DNA of 64,000 bases from positions 1 to 64,000 of the forward strand of contig JBAKBP010006546.1 in assembly GCA_037953745.1 (NCBI GenBank). Reading direction: 5' to 3'. Under the pieces are notes generated by a model. The model had not been told where the DNA came from. It saw only the letters and a program-made list of their open reading frames with translations, and did not search any database. This document shows, in pieces, positions 22,801 through 34,782 of the stretch. A program made the position numbers and the translations under genes. This DNA is from Lithodes maja. Its lineage: Eukaryota; Arthropoda; Malacostraca; Decapoda; Lithodidae. Within the stretch, counting starts at the first letter, position 1. Each line of letters starts with the position of its first letter.

Positions 22801-24985
22801 CTCCCGTGTTTATTATAGGTCCAAGTACCGAATCACCGAGAAGTGCAGCAGAATCAATGTCCCTTTTCCTGCCCTTAGCAACCTTCTCCTGATCCTTCCT
22901 CCACTGTCCCCGAGGTTGAGTGCTAGGCTGTGCAGGAGCCGCAGAGCGAGATCGGGTTACCACACAGGCCATCTCATCCTGTTGGCACCTCCCAACCCAT
23001 TCCCGATTCTCACCATCCACGTCGGCCGCCCTCTCGGCAACGACTAAGGGTGGAGTCCCGGAAGTGGGCACCGCAAAGTCGTTGCCGAGAAGAAGGTCGA
23101 CGCCCTCAACTGGCAAACACTCAACGATCCCTACATCCAGCTCCCTGCACACCTCTCCCACTCTCAACTCCAACCTCACAAGTGGGTATGACCTCGTAGC
23201 ATTTATACCCTGCACCACAACAACTCTGGCCGCATTTATCGGTTTCCCTGTGAAGTTCCTCAACAAAGTTTGCGAAGCCCCCGTATCCCTCAGCAAGTCA
23301 ACCCTCCGTAGTTCACTCCCCCAGCTCACAAACCTGTGCCCCCGATGGCTACAGAAAGTGTCCCGGACAGGTGTCGAGCCTTCCGTACGCTTCTTTACCG
23401 CGTGTGCCTCAGCTGCTGACAACCTACCCCGGGCAGTTGCTGCAGCCTTCAGAGACACACCGATACTGTGAACCAATGACACCGGCTTAGCGGGAGTGTT
23501 ACTAGGGCACTCACGTGAATAATGGCCTAGCTTCTGACATTTGTAACATTTCACATCCCCAATGGGCTTCTTCCCTTGTGCGGGCGAAGAAGGGGCCTGA
23601 CCTTTAGTAAACGGGAGAGGCTTGTGTTTGTAGGTGTTATTAGGTGCAATGCTTTTAGTGTGGTTATGTGTGTCATAGGATTTGTTATTATCGAAAACTC
23701 TGGTGGGTGGGGTATAGCGCCCCTTCTGCCCTGACTCAGCCCTCTGAGCGGCACCGCAACCACGAATCAATGATAATCTGAGGTCTGCCATCTTGGCAGC
23801 CTCCTCTACTGTCTTGGGACATTTTTCCTTAATGTTCAGCGTTAGATCGGTTCCAGTACATTTGTAAAACTGTTCCAGATAGAAAAGTTGCTTAATTTCC
23901 TCAGCCGACTCTGCGTGCTCGGACCGAAACCAGTTATTACCTGCATCTGTTAAGTCCCGTGCGTGCTCCATAAAACTGACGTCGCTCTTCTTATTCACGC
24001 CACGGAACTTCAATCTATAAGTTTCGGGTTGCAGTTCGTAGGCCCGGAGCACAGCCTCCTTCACCAGTCCATACACTACACTCTCGTCCAGTGACAGTGC
24101 ATCGTAGGCTTTCAACCCCTTACCCACTAGACGTGATGAAACTAATGCTGCCCATTTAACCTCCGGCCAGTCATACTCACGACACTTCTTTTCGAAACGA
24201 GCAAAAAACTCAGTCACTGCTGTCTCATCAAATGCGGGTACTAACTTAATTAAATGCGAAAGTGAGTCTGTAACCCGGTGCCCACCACCGAGATGACGCC
24301 CCGTGGTCTCTACTCTAGACTTCTCGACATCCATTTCAGCCTGGTACCTGGTTGCATCCTGATTGGCTTGGATTCTAGCAACCTCTATGCGTTCTATACT
24401 AGCCTGTTGTATCTGAGTCTCCTGCAGCTTAATCCGTTCTATACTAGCCTGTTGACTCTCTTGCAACTTAAGCTTAGCTAGTTCTAGCTGAAATAACATC
24501 TCAGGAGACAGGCCTGGGGGGGGAGAGCACAAAATGGGGGATCCACACCGAGACGTGTTTACGGGTAAGCCAGCTTGCCATTGAGAACCCTCCTGCTGCA
24601 TCGTGCTAAGAATCGCTGGCTGAGGGCCCAGCTCAGGGGTAGAGTGGAATGGAGGCTTGGAGGGAACCCCCCAAGACCCCACTCCACCCACCGCCCCATC
24701 GCCATCACCCAACAAACATGCCACCAAATTCTTCTTGGGCCAACTGTCAGGACAGTCCCGCCCCAAAACCGTGGCTAAACAGCGAAGACCGTAACAATCA
24801 ATAGCCTGCAGGCGCTGTTCGGTCAAAGGTGTCTGCAAAAATGCCCGGGCATCCCTCTCTCCACTTATAACACTCCCCTCCCTAAATATCTGTTGTACTT
24901 GCTGGTCACTAGGCTGTACCGTGTTATCCTCCCCCGTAAATGATGAGTCATTAGACATAGTGCTGGTTATACAATTGCTGTTCAT
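19845..24985 (-). pseudogene. gypsy-1 gag-pol, one homopolymer frameshift
   Basis: The same polyprotein as gypsy-2 (50337-55436), starting MNSNCITSTM at 24985. Order: SCAN-like capsid, CCHC knuckle, protease DTGA, integrase zinc finger, integrase DDE, RT, RNase H. The only gross break is near 20479-20489. A run of 10 G (plus strand) replaces 8 G in gypsy-2 and shifts frame inside the RT connection, after VCPP. Upstream and downstream frames are otherwise open. It also carries about 13 extra residues in a Q-rich heptad-like stretch (SQQASIERIKLQ) relative to gypsy-2. The frameshift could be real or a base-calling error. Confidence 0.9.
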
Positions 24986-25217
24986 AAAAAAAAAGAAGTG
25001 CTTATTACTAATTGCAGTCTCGACTCACAAAATGTTAAAGATGCTTGAATGACTCTACTCTAGACACCCCCAACGAAACAATCTGCAAGTCCACCAATAC
25101 AATAATGACACAATAAAAATTCCTCCAATATGCAAGAAAATTCTAGCCAGCTCTACTAGGTAGCATAGAATAGTTCTCCAAAAAACATGTGATAGGATAC
25201 TACTGAATCTTGTGCAA

Positions 25218-25225
25218 GGTCGCCA
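25218..25225 (-). promoter_or_regulatory. gypsy-1 putative primer binding site
   Basis: TGGCGACC in element orientation, 3 nt after the 5' LTR. The TGG start fits a tRNA 3' CCA. Arg tRNA is a possible primer from memory, but only the first 8 nt agree. Confidence 0.5.
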
Positions 25226-25228
25226 TTT

Positions 25229-27047
25229 TGTTACGGCTGGATCGGCAATACATATTCGGGATTCTTGATCGTAGGACAGAAATGGCTTATGTGACAACGA
25301 CACGCTCGATTCCAGTCCCAAATACTATATGCTCCAGACAACAAAAGCACCAACGCCCTACAGAGTTATCGTCTATGGTAACGAGGTACCTTAACTCGGC
25401 GAAAGTGTACAACAGGGGTAGGCTATGAGGCTAAACTCCCTCAGACATTTATAGGTTACGTTATTACTAAAGAAATGCAATACTCAAGAAACTACGTTAA
25501 TATTAAGCCTCTAATAATTTAGAATAGAAGCAGGCTAAAGGTATGACAGTGAAATGCTAAATGACAAATGTACACGCCTACTTGAAAGCGCGTGCACTAG
25601 AATAACTGTCCCCTACTAACATGCACTAGCATGTAGCATACAAGATGTTCATGATCCAGTAGATACCTAATAATACACATGGAAGGAACATAAATAGTAG
25701 TCACTTATTATAAGAATGAATCTATACTTGGAATAACTAAAAGGTTGCAGGCAACAGTACTGCGCCGGTAGCCTACTACCGCATAGGCTACTTCGCTTCT
25801 CTCACTCTGTCTCCCCTCTGAGTCCGTATGCGCCCTACGCAACAGAACTCCGGACACAGCAGCAAAACGACAGTGCAGTTAATTGATACATGAAAGTATT
25901 AATAGTGTTGTCTTGTGTGTGAGTAATGTGTATTGTAAAGTGTTACATACATAAACTTAAAGAGAGCTGCAATGCATAGTAAAATAAAGATATAACCCAC
26001 TCATCATCCCCATGTGTTCTAGCTAGCAGGCCAAGTCACAGGAACAACGAGTCCCAGCACCGAAAGCGAGAACCCAGGAAAAGACTGCAGAGAACACAAG
26101 GACAGATAAATTACGTTACTCTACTATACCGGCACTACGAGCGAGCTGTAGTCTCTGGTACTACACTCGCTCCTGGCTCGGTAGGCAAATCAAGGCTAAG
26201 TCCTCGCCCCTCTACAGACAACTCCTGGGCATGGTCGGGCTCTTACACATGGCACTAGTCTAGTCACAAATTGGATGATGAGCTGGGCATATAACTCGTG
26301 AACATGTAGAACGTTCACCAACTATCCTCATCAAGAAGATCGCTGTTCACATTAACCCCTTAAATCTAATACATGTAAATATATGCTTGTCCTAAGAGTA
26401 ATACGAGAGGTGAGTGCTGAAACTCCTTTAGGACCTCAAGGGAAGGTTATGCATTTAAATAGAGAGAAGAATGAAATGAGAGTAATGTCGTCAGAGAGAA
26501 AGAGTGCAACCGTGAGAAATTGGGAGAGAGAGCAAGGGATGTTAGAATCTCAAAGGTTCTAGGCAACCTGATCATGGAACACACAGCGAGCCTCCAGGCA
26601 ATGTGCAGTACGACAACATGGGCAGCCCAGGCAGCATAGGCAGGCGGCAATGGACTACCAACCCTGTCGCGCCTAGCTATAAGCGCAAGGCTGCCAACCG
26701 GTCCATACGTCTGGCAACCACCCCCCCGGCAGCGTGGCGCATTGCTACCCTCTCGCTCTGAAGCCCAACTCACTCTCTCTCTCTGAACTCCCATTGTCTT
26801 ATCTATCAACTTCTCTATTGATACTACATATTAAATGGAAGGTCTCGACATGGCTTAAAACAAAACCCACCACTGGTTAGCACATGACGAGACCTTTGCA
26901 GAGATACAAAGAACATAGTTATACGTTGTCACACTCAATATAGGCAGCCAGCACGGTACAGCGGTACAGAGGTACCGCACAGTGGCGGTACAGTGGAGTA
27001 CCAAGGAGTACAATCAGGTTGCGTTGCCACGCACTGGGTGCGTCACA
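25229..27047 (-). repeat. gypsy-1 5' LTR
   Basis: 1819 bp. About four substitutions from the 3' LTR (for example at 25519, about 25699, about 26743 and about 26906), so the insertion is recent. Confidence 0.95.
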
Positions 27048-28919
27048 GTACACAGACGGAAAAATTTTGCCAATACAAGAGCGAGCACCAAGGAGCAATT
27101 CTTAAGTACTATTGGAGGAATTTCATCTGGACCAGGAGCCTTATCTACTGAGAGATTCTGCAAAATAGTTTTGACATGTCTGGTGTGGATCTTAAGTGAG
27201 GGAATTTCAGGCGAATTAAAATTAAGTACAGGGACATCTTGATTTATTTCATCTAAGGTTGAGTTGGTGGAGAAAATATCCGCAAGAAGGTTAGCTTGAC
27301 CTCGTGGGTCACTTACAAGATTGCCAGTCGGAGATTTTAATGGTGGAATGGATGAAGCAGTAGTGAAGTTGGATTTAAATGAGTTAAGAGTAGACCAAAA
27401 TATTTTGTTATCATTTGGATTATTTAGAAGTTTATTTGCCTGCTTGTGGAGAAAGTTTGATTTAGTTAGGTTTAATACAGTTTTGGCATGATTTCTGATG
27501 TTTCTAAAGTAATTAAAGGCTTCATATGTTTTTGATCTTGTGTATGCATTGTAGGCTATTGCTTTTTGTTCAGTTACTCTAGCACAATTATGGTCAAACC
27601 ATTTAGGTGAATTAGATCTTTTACTGTACTTTTGATGAGGAATAAAAGTTTCCATTCCAATTTTTACAAAATCTTGTATGTGGCTCAAGGTGGAGTGTGC
27701 ATCATTAGAAAAGAAAGAGGTCCAGGGAATATCAATAAAGAAACCTTGAAGACCCTCCCAGTCTGCCCTATCGTAATGCCATTTAGTCACCAAAACAGGT
27801 TCAGAGTGGGAAGGTGTGGTAGGTGATAGACAGGTGGCCTGTATCAGACAGTGATCAGAAGACCAAGCGGGGACCTCACTGTAACATCATAATTTTCTGA
27901 ATTGGTTGTTAAAAATAAGTCCAGTAGGTGGGAATTATGATTAGGATTATCTGGTACACGGGTGGGTTGGTTGACTAGTTGAGTGAGATTAAATGAGTCT
28001 GCAAATAGCTCACATTCAAGACCAGCATCATCAGTCCTGGCTGAATGAGTGAGCCATTCAACATTATGGACATTAAAATCACCCAACACAATGATTTCAG
28101 AAGAAGCATTTAAGTTGAGGACACTGAGTTGTGAGGACAGAGAATCAAAAAGACTTTGCTCTGGAGGAGTATTTGGGGAACGGTAGATGCAACATATGTA
28201 TTTAAATTTACCAGCAGAAATTAATTTGTATATAGAATAATCAAAATAGGGACAATTGAAACTAGTAACCTCCTCCAGGGCAATTTCAGATTTTGCGAAG
28301 CAACATACACCTCCTTTAGGTCTGAAATTTTGGAGCAGTTGATAACCTGGAAAATTAAATCTAGACGTGTCAGATGTGGATGCTACTTGAGTCTCTGTCA
28401 AAAAAAGGAGAGTAGGGGATTCTGCTTGAAGAAATTGGTGTACAGAATTGATGTTAGAGTGAAGTCCCCTTATATTGCTAAAGAAAAAGCTGCACCGACG
28501 AGCAGCTTTGGGACGTTGCAATGCTCTTGACACAGTCGCATGATGACAACCGGGAGGGCCCTGTGTCAATGACCCAACCCTGCCGGGGGTGGATATCCGA
28601 GGGACCACCAGGTTTGCTCTTAACAATTGTACTGCCATATTTATTGGGTAAGGTGTATGGTGTTACATGTATGATATGTAGTGGGAAGAGTAGTGTTTTA
28701 TGGATAGAGGATAGCAATGTAGGGCAATGTCGTGAAGTTGGATGTGTATGTTATATAAAGAGGGTTTTCCTGATACCCCTGATGTGTGAGGCAGAAAGAT
28801 ATGTATCCAGCTACCAAGGCCTGGGAGAGAAAATGGAATTCAGGCTATTCCCTGAGTCTCCCGAAACCTTGGCGGTAGTACTTCCCTGGGCGGGGCTGCT
28901 TACCCCCTACTACCTACAA
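27048..28919 (-). pseudogene. LINE-W 5' region, endonuclease and RT start
   Basis: Endonuclease motifs SNIRGLHSNINSVHQF, FLTETQVAST, IVLGDFNVHNVEW and NQPTRVPDNPN lie in one frame. A single lost base near 27840 precedes SDH. Linker and RT entry (SVDKAPGPDEIPPIVLKN) end at FFRLC where gypsy-1 entered. 28639-28919 is 5' UTR-like with no domain seen. Confidence 0.85.
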
Positions 28920-30362
28920 AATAGCTCTCCATCGATTTCAGCAAACTCTCCCTGACACATCCTATCGTCTCAAGCTTAGATAGCAATCTCTTATGTGGTA
29001 CCTTATCGAATGCTTTGGAAAGGTCTAAGTAGACGCAGTCCACCCATCCGCCTCTTTCTTGCAGTACATCTATCACCCTACTGTAGTAACATAACAGACT
29101 GGTAACACAAGATGTCCCTTCTCTGAATCCAAATTGCTTTGGCATTATTATCTTCTTTCTCTCCAACATTTTCATCCATCTCTTCCTAATTAGCTTTTCA
29201 CAAATCTTGCATACAATACTAGTAAGTGAAACTGGTCTATAGTTTAGAGGGTCCTCAGGGTTTCCATTCTTGTATATCGGAATTATATTAGCTCTTTTCC
29301 ATTCAACAGGAACCTGTCCTTTATCTAAGGAAGCTTGAATTATATCCCTCACTGGCTCCACTAATTGCTCTGCACACTCCTTTAAAACCCTGGCAGACAC
29401 TTTATCCGGTCCCATAGCTTTCCTTACTTCAATTCCTCTCATCGCAGATAACAGCTCATCTCTAGTTATTTCAATCTTGCTAAGACCACTCTCCAGTACT
29501 CCCGCCTGTGGTTCGTCAAAACTTTCCTCTCCAGTAAAAACCGACCCCAATTTGTTATTCATTACCTCGCACATGTACGATACATTTTCATTCGTCCTAG
29601 CATCTACTCTTAATTTAGTAATTTGTTTCTTTACCTTTAACTTACTGTTTATATATGTATAAAACAATTTAGGGTCACTTTCACATTTATTTACTATGTT
29701 CTTCTCATAGTTCATTTTAACTTGCCTAATTATGTTAACATATCTATTCTTCTGTTTATATTTATTCCGATTACTCTCAGTGTTCCTTCTTAATCTAGCC
29801 CAAGCTGCATCACGCCTACCCAAAGCTCTTTTGCATTTCAAATTAAACCATTCTTTCTGCTTAGTAAAATTTCCAGTTTTATATCTTGGGACAAACAGAT
29901 TGGTTCCTTCTCTATAAATTTTGAGGAACCTACTATATTTACCTTGTACATCTTGTTCCTTCAAAATAAGATCCCAATCTACTCCCTCTAAATATCTTTT
30001 CAAGGATACATAATCAGCTTTACTATAATTTAGTCTGTCATTTATATAGCTATTGTCTAATCTATTGGCAATACTCGAGATCAACTTCCATTTCAGTACT
30101 AGGTGATCACTTTTGCCTACAGGACATAGATAGTTTATATCACTAATTTTGTGAGGATCTTTTGTAAAAATCAGATCGAGTTTAGAAGGTTCGTTATTAC
30201 CCCTCATTCTAGTATTCTCCTTCACATGTTGTGTAAGTACATTTTCCGTAACCAACTCTAATAGCCGACTTCCCCAAGATCTCTGATTTGGCCCTGCATC
30301 TCCCGATTCCCAATCAACCTCACCACAGTTGAAATCTCCCACCAAGATCAATCTATTCTTTC
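28920..30362 (-). pseudogene. LINE-X endonuclease C-terminus and RT first half
   Basis: A long open frame: NRLILVGDFNCGEVDWESG, KSDHLVLKW (SDH motif), a Lys/Arg-rich linker (RYVNIIRQVKMNYEKNIV), then RT motifs IEVRKAMGPDKVSARVLKE, RANIIPIYKNGNPEDPLNYR, FREGTSCVTSL and YLDLSKAFDKVPHKRLL. It stops at ESY where LINE-W entered. No internal stop. Confidence 0.88.
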
Positions 30363-31001
30363 TTAACCCGGGAGCTGCGGGGAGACTCTTAAGAGTTCCC
30401 CCGGCGGACTGCGGGAAGACTCTTGAGAGTAAGTAAAATAAAAAATCAACTTTTGACATCGAAAAAAACATATTTTTTTTATTTTTATTTTTTTATTTTT
30501 TTATTTTTTTTTGGCCCCTGGGCCATGCAAAATCTCAGTCCTCTACCTCCCTTCCTTCCCCACTTTCCTCCTCTCCTTCAGTTATCACCTATTTTCCCTA
30601 TTATTCCCTTATTCTGAGGTATATTTTCGTGCTAACATTAGCGAGTTGCAAGCAGGGTGTTGTCATCACTGATGGCAAGCGAGTGCAAGAGAGAGAGAGA
30701 TAGAGTATCGATCGACTGTGTCTCAGTGGCCTTGGGGGAAATTGGCGGGAAAGCAGTTTGCCTCACCCATACATTATACAACTCGCGGGCTATATCTCCG
30801 ATTTTGACCATCCAAACGCTGTTTTCACTCGTTTTATTGTTGTTTCAGGTTAATACCTTTATAATCAACCCATAATAGGCGCATATGGATAATTATTAAT
30901 GCTATTAATGGTACAATGAATATTTTAGTGACGGAAACACCTCAAATACGTCAGCACAGGGGGACGTTTTCAATTACCCCCATGCGCACTTGTTAGGTTA
31001 A
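30363..31001 (+). mobile_element. MITE2 copy 2
   Basis: A 639-bp TTAA-bounded copy (30363-30366, 30998-31001), near identical to 6297-6925. It entered a TTAA within the LINE-X endonuclease: minus-strand sequence right of 31001 (EEMVEDMIQSLRRL) joins in frame to RKNRLILVGDFN on its left. Confidence 0.92.
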
Positions 31002-31047
31002 AAGCAATCTTCTCAACGACTGAATCATATCCTCGACCATCTCCTCA
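31002..31047 (-). pseudogene. LINE-X endonuclease sliver
   Basis: 46 bp of LINE-X frame (FEEMVEDMIQSLRRLL) trapped between MITE2 and LINE-Y. It bridges RELE at 32996 and the GDFN segment. Confidence 0.85.
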
Positions 31048-31057
31048 AACTCTAACT

Positions 31058-32965
31058 AACTCCCTAAAACCCCACAAAGACGACCGACGTGTCATCCGAC
31101 GCAAAAGACAATTCCCCACAGACCCTGACTATACACCCTTCACCAACAACCAGACAAAGCATATCATCAACAATCTCAAGCTCTCACCCGCCTGTGGCCT
31201 AGACAACATAAGCAACATTCACCTCAGACACCTGGGACCACAAGGCATACAAGCACTCACTAACATATCAAACTACAGCTACTCACACAACACAATACCA
31301 GACATCTGGAAGCATGGTATCATCATCACATTCCCCAAACCTAACAAAGACCCCACGCTACCCTCCTCACACCGCCCTATCACACTCCTTTGCACCCCCT
31401 CCAAAGTCATAGAGCACCTTGTACTACAACTGATGGCACCTGACTTACCCCTTTCTCCAACACAACACGGCTTCAGGCCATTGCACTCCACAAACACTCT
31501 TCTTACAGACCTTACACAAAGAGCTTTTGACGGCATCAACTCAGCTAGACCACCACACAGATCAGTACTTGCCACACTTGACATTAGTAAAGCCTTCGAT
31601 GCCATCCCCCGCCACAACCTAACAAACAAAATCTACAACACAAACATGCACAACAACACAAAAAGATGGCTGGCCAACTTCTTAGCAGGCAGATGTGCAC
31701 ACGTATCTTTTGCCGGTCAGTCATCTAGCATTAGAAATTTCCCAAACGGAGTCCTGCAAGGATCCGTCCTGTCGCCCGCACGCTTCAATCTGTACATGCA
31801 TGATATAAATACACCAAATTCACCCCAAATAACCATAGCCTCCTATGCAGACGACATAACACTCACAAGCACGCACCAAAACCCAGACACAGCAACAAGA
31901 CTCCTTCAAGACTATCTCGACACATTACATGAATGGTGCACTACAAACAGACTCAATTTAGCCCCAGCTAAATCCACTGCAACCCTCCTCACAAGCTGGA
32001 CAGGAGAGCACGATTACATCCCGGGACTCAACATAAACAACACACCCCTAACACACACACACACACACACACACAAAGTCCTAGGAGTAACATACGACAC
32101 CCAAATGACATTCAAACAACACACCACAAACACGAAAAAGAAACTGACACCCAGACTTAACGCCCTCAGATCACTTGCCCACACGAAATTTGGACACAAC
32201 AAAGAAACCACCACCACAGTCTACAAACAATACATAAGATCAGTTATGGAATACGCAAGCCCGGCCTGGGCTTCTAACCTAGCTGAAACACATCATAAGA
32301 CCTTACAGACTATTCAAAATAAAGCCCTTAAAATCATCATTGGATGCACAGCTACTACACCCACAGATCACCTACATCAAGAAACGTAAGTCCTAAAAGT
32401 CAAAGATCATCTAGACATGAGAGGCACTCAATTCCTGGCAGCAGCCTCCACGAATCAACACCACCCACTACACTACATGGCAACACACCCACAGACACCA
32501 AGAAATATCAAAACAACACCCAGCACACGCTATCACACACAAATACTGTTTTCTCTCCCTCCCTGCCCACCCCAAACCAACTTCCGGAAGCACATCCATA
32601 CTCATATCACTCGCCGTTCCATCCACTCACTCATAGACAACACGCAGCTGCAAGAACGACCTCCCGAAATCCATCCTTCTGAATCCTCCCTTCCTTGCGA
32701 GGACAGAGTCCACCTGGCCAGGCTGAGATGCGGACACCATCCAGCTCTTCTGAGCTATCAGAAGAGACTGGATGACTCCGTCGTCGACACCTGCCTGGGT
32801 TGTAACACAGCACCCCATACCATAAAACACATCATAGAAGACTGCATTTCACACAACCACTTACGCCAACAACACAATTTACACTATTTGAGAGCTCTGT
32901 GGGAAAGCCCGACCGTGGCCATGGCCTTCCTTAAGGACTCGGGGCTGTTCGGCCAGGCAGCTTAG
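31058..32965 (+). pseudogene. LINE-Y RT and C-terminal zinc-finger, one in-frame stop
   Basis: Open in one frame from the first base except for a TAA at 32387-32389. RT motifs: GIIITFPKPNKDP, QHGFRPLHST, LATLDISKAFDAIPRH, NGVLQGSVLSPARFNLY, SYADDITL, SVMEYASPAWASNLAE. After the stop comes a C-terminal region with LARLRCGHHPALLSYQKRL and a C-x2-C...H...C cluster (CLGC, HTIKHIIEDC) as in I/Jockey-type ORF2 tails. It ends SGLFGQAA. Clade assignment within the I/Jockey group is uncertain. Confidence 0.88.
32050..32074 (+). repeat. (AC)12 microsatellite inside LINE-Y ORF
   Basis: A CA run coding for Thr-His repeats within the RT thumb region. In frame, so tolerated length changes would need to be even triplet multiples. 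Confidence 0.9.
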
Positions 32966-32995
32966 GGAACAACAACAACAACAACAACTCTAACT

Positions 32996-34636
32996 CCCTC
33001 CATGCTCTGGTCTTTGGTGGCATGTAAGCTACTGCAATGTCTAGATTTTTTTCTTCTATATCATTGAATTCAACTGCCATTATTTCTGCCTTGTCATTAT
33101 TTAACTCCACTTGCTTTGCTGTCATAGGGTTCTTAACTAATACTGCCACTCCACCTCCCCTTTTTCCCTTTCTATCATATCTCCATATATTATATCCTTC
33201 ACTAAACACTATATTGCTGTCAAAGTCCTGGTTCAGCTTTGTCTCCGTCAAACAGACTATCTGAGGTTGATCTTTTCTTAATATATCATCTAACTCTACC
33301 TTTTTACTGTTTATTCCATCTATATTAGTGTAGTAGCACAGTATATTGGATTCCACCTCCTTGTTTCTCTTCCCTCTCTGCCTCCTACCAGGTTCACCTC
33401 CTCCTCCATCCCTTCCCTGACCTAACTCCACCTTCCCTGCTAATTCTATTTTCCTCCCCCCCCCCCCCTCCACAATCTCCCGTACCCCCTCTCTCTTCCC
33501 CTGTTCCACCTTCTCCACCATGTCCTGGCTCTCTCTCCGGTCCCCTGCTCCCTGCATTATCTCTCGCTCCGTCTCCTTGCTTCGACTTGGTACTTGTCTC
33601 TCTGCCTCTTTCCCTATCACTCCTCTTACTTTCGGTTCTTGGTGGCTCCTGATGTATCACTTCCTTAATTGCCCTTCCCTTATTCTCCAAAAAAATTCTT
33701 CTTTTGCTCTTCAGACAACTTTCCATTCTCTTCATCAGCCTTAGCTTGTAGTTCCCTTAACTGTTCTCGTTCTTCTACACTTAGGTCTTTTTTTACCCTT
33801 ATATGATTCAGCTCTGTCGAATTTAATTTCCAGCTCACATTGGCTACTGCTTCTGCCGTTGATCTAGACTTAAGTTCCACTCTTAGTGGTCTCATCTCGC
33901 CCTTCTTATATTTTCCTAACCTTGTCACCTCCTCCAGTTCTTTTACCCATCCATAACCCTCGTCTAAGTATTCCAGTATCCCCTTGACTTTCACATCATC
34001 ACTTTCCTTTCTTACCTTCATATCTGCCAGGTGCTCTTCCACATCTCCAAAGATTACTACACACTTACCTCTATCTATTGTCTCTCTCACTACCTTCTCT
34101 TTCTTCTTTAAAACTTGCACTACATTTTTTTCAAACTCTTTCTTTTCCTTTTCTCTCTCTTCCTTCTGCTCCTTCACAATTTCTTCAAAGGCTACCACCT
34201 TTGCACTCTCTACCCTTGTCCACTAATTTTTTACCTCACTAATTACTTTTACTTCCTCACTCAGGTGGCCCTCATATTCCTTAAGCTGAGCCTTGAGTGC
34301 CACATTTTCCGCCGCTAACTCGTCTACTCTGGCCATCACTGCCTCAAGGCTGTCACTTACTGGCCTAGGCCTATCCACCCCGCTACAAGCACCGCACATA
34401 TCGGTACTGACTGGCCTAGGCCTATCCACCCTGCTACAAGCACCGCACATATCGGACAAAACTTCTACTTTTGCCCCCAACTCCTTCCTCCAATTTTCCA
34501 TCACTCCCCTCCATCTCACAAGCCCCATCAACTGTTTTTTTATACTTGCCAACTGATCATCCTTGTCCTCGGTGATAAAACCTTCGAACTCGTAGTTCTC
34601 CTCATCACCAGCTAGGCTTTCACGCCTTCCCGCCAT
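32996..34636 (-). pseudogene. LINE-X ORF1-like region and endonuclease N-terminus
   Basis: Starts MAGRRESLAGDEENYEF (34636). A coiled-coil ORF1-like segment (EEIVKEQKEEREKEKKEFEK) with GKCVVIFGDVEE follows, then a basic linker, then endonuclease (NILCYYTNIDGINSKK, IVCLTETKLNQDF, GGVAVLVK, IAVAYMPPKTRAWRELE). Breaks: an in-frame TAG at 34223-34225 and frameshifts near 33690 and 33620. A 17-residue repeat unit with CGAC occurs twice in tandem (34360-34460). Confidence 0.8.
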
Positions 34637-34750
34637 CGCGAGGTGGTCGTCTGCTAGCCTAAAAACAACAATCGCCCACTATCCCTTCTCACTCCAGGAA
34701 CTGTTTTACTTAATCCATATTTTCAATTACAGTACTGTACTTGGAATATC

Positions 34751-34752
<2 letters not shown>
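34637..34752. other. LINE-X 5' UTR remnant, junction with LINE-V tail
   Basis: No coding signal. It lies between the LINE-X start and the LINE-V poly(A), so probably the LINE-X leader. Confidence 0.4.

Positions 34753-34782
<30 letters not shown>

Larger units (their letters stand above)
17745..27047 (-). mobile_element. gypsy-1, full-length LTR retrotransposon with Gmr1-like pol order
   Basis: A 9303-bp element on the minus strand. Two 1819-bp LTRs (17745-19563 and 25229-27047) differ at only about four positions by eye. The 4-bp target duplication GTAC is at 17741-17744 and 27048-27051. Removing the element with one GTAC rejoins the LINE-W RT frame. LTRs begin TGTGACGCACCC and end AGCCGTAACA in element orientation. 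No env-like frame lies between RNase H and the 3' LTR. Confidence 0.95.
11785..28919 (-). mobile_element. LINE-W, inserted in LINE-X RT
   Basis: Jockey-superfamily-like LINE of the same clade as the intact LINE-V. Segments are 27048-28919 (5' UTR, endonuclease, RT start) and 16275-17744 (RT, C-terminus, 3' UTR). The poly(A) tail is at 11785-11804. It is split by piggyBac-C, which entered the TTAA between 3' UTR and poly(A), and by gypsy-1. The target duplication is short (ATTT-like at both junctions). Confidence 0.82.
31058..32985 (+). mobile_element. LINE-Y copy 1, 5'-truncated, (AAC)n tail
   Basis: Non-LTR retrotransposon on the plus strand inserted in LINE-X. The target duplication AACTCTAACT is at 31048-31057 and 32986-32995. 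It ends in a short (AAC)n tail after the ORF. The first in-element codon is already inside ORF2, so it is 5'-truncated. Confidence 0.9.

Noticed and set aside
22920..23471. 183-aa plus-strand frame in both gypsy elements
   Set aside because: Antisense shadow of the protease-integrase part of gag-pol; preserved because the copies are young.
25218..25225. Firm assignment of the primer tRNA
   Set aside because: Only 8 nt fit and I cannot compare with a tRNA set; left as putative.
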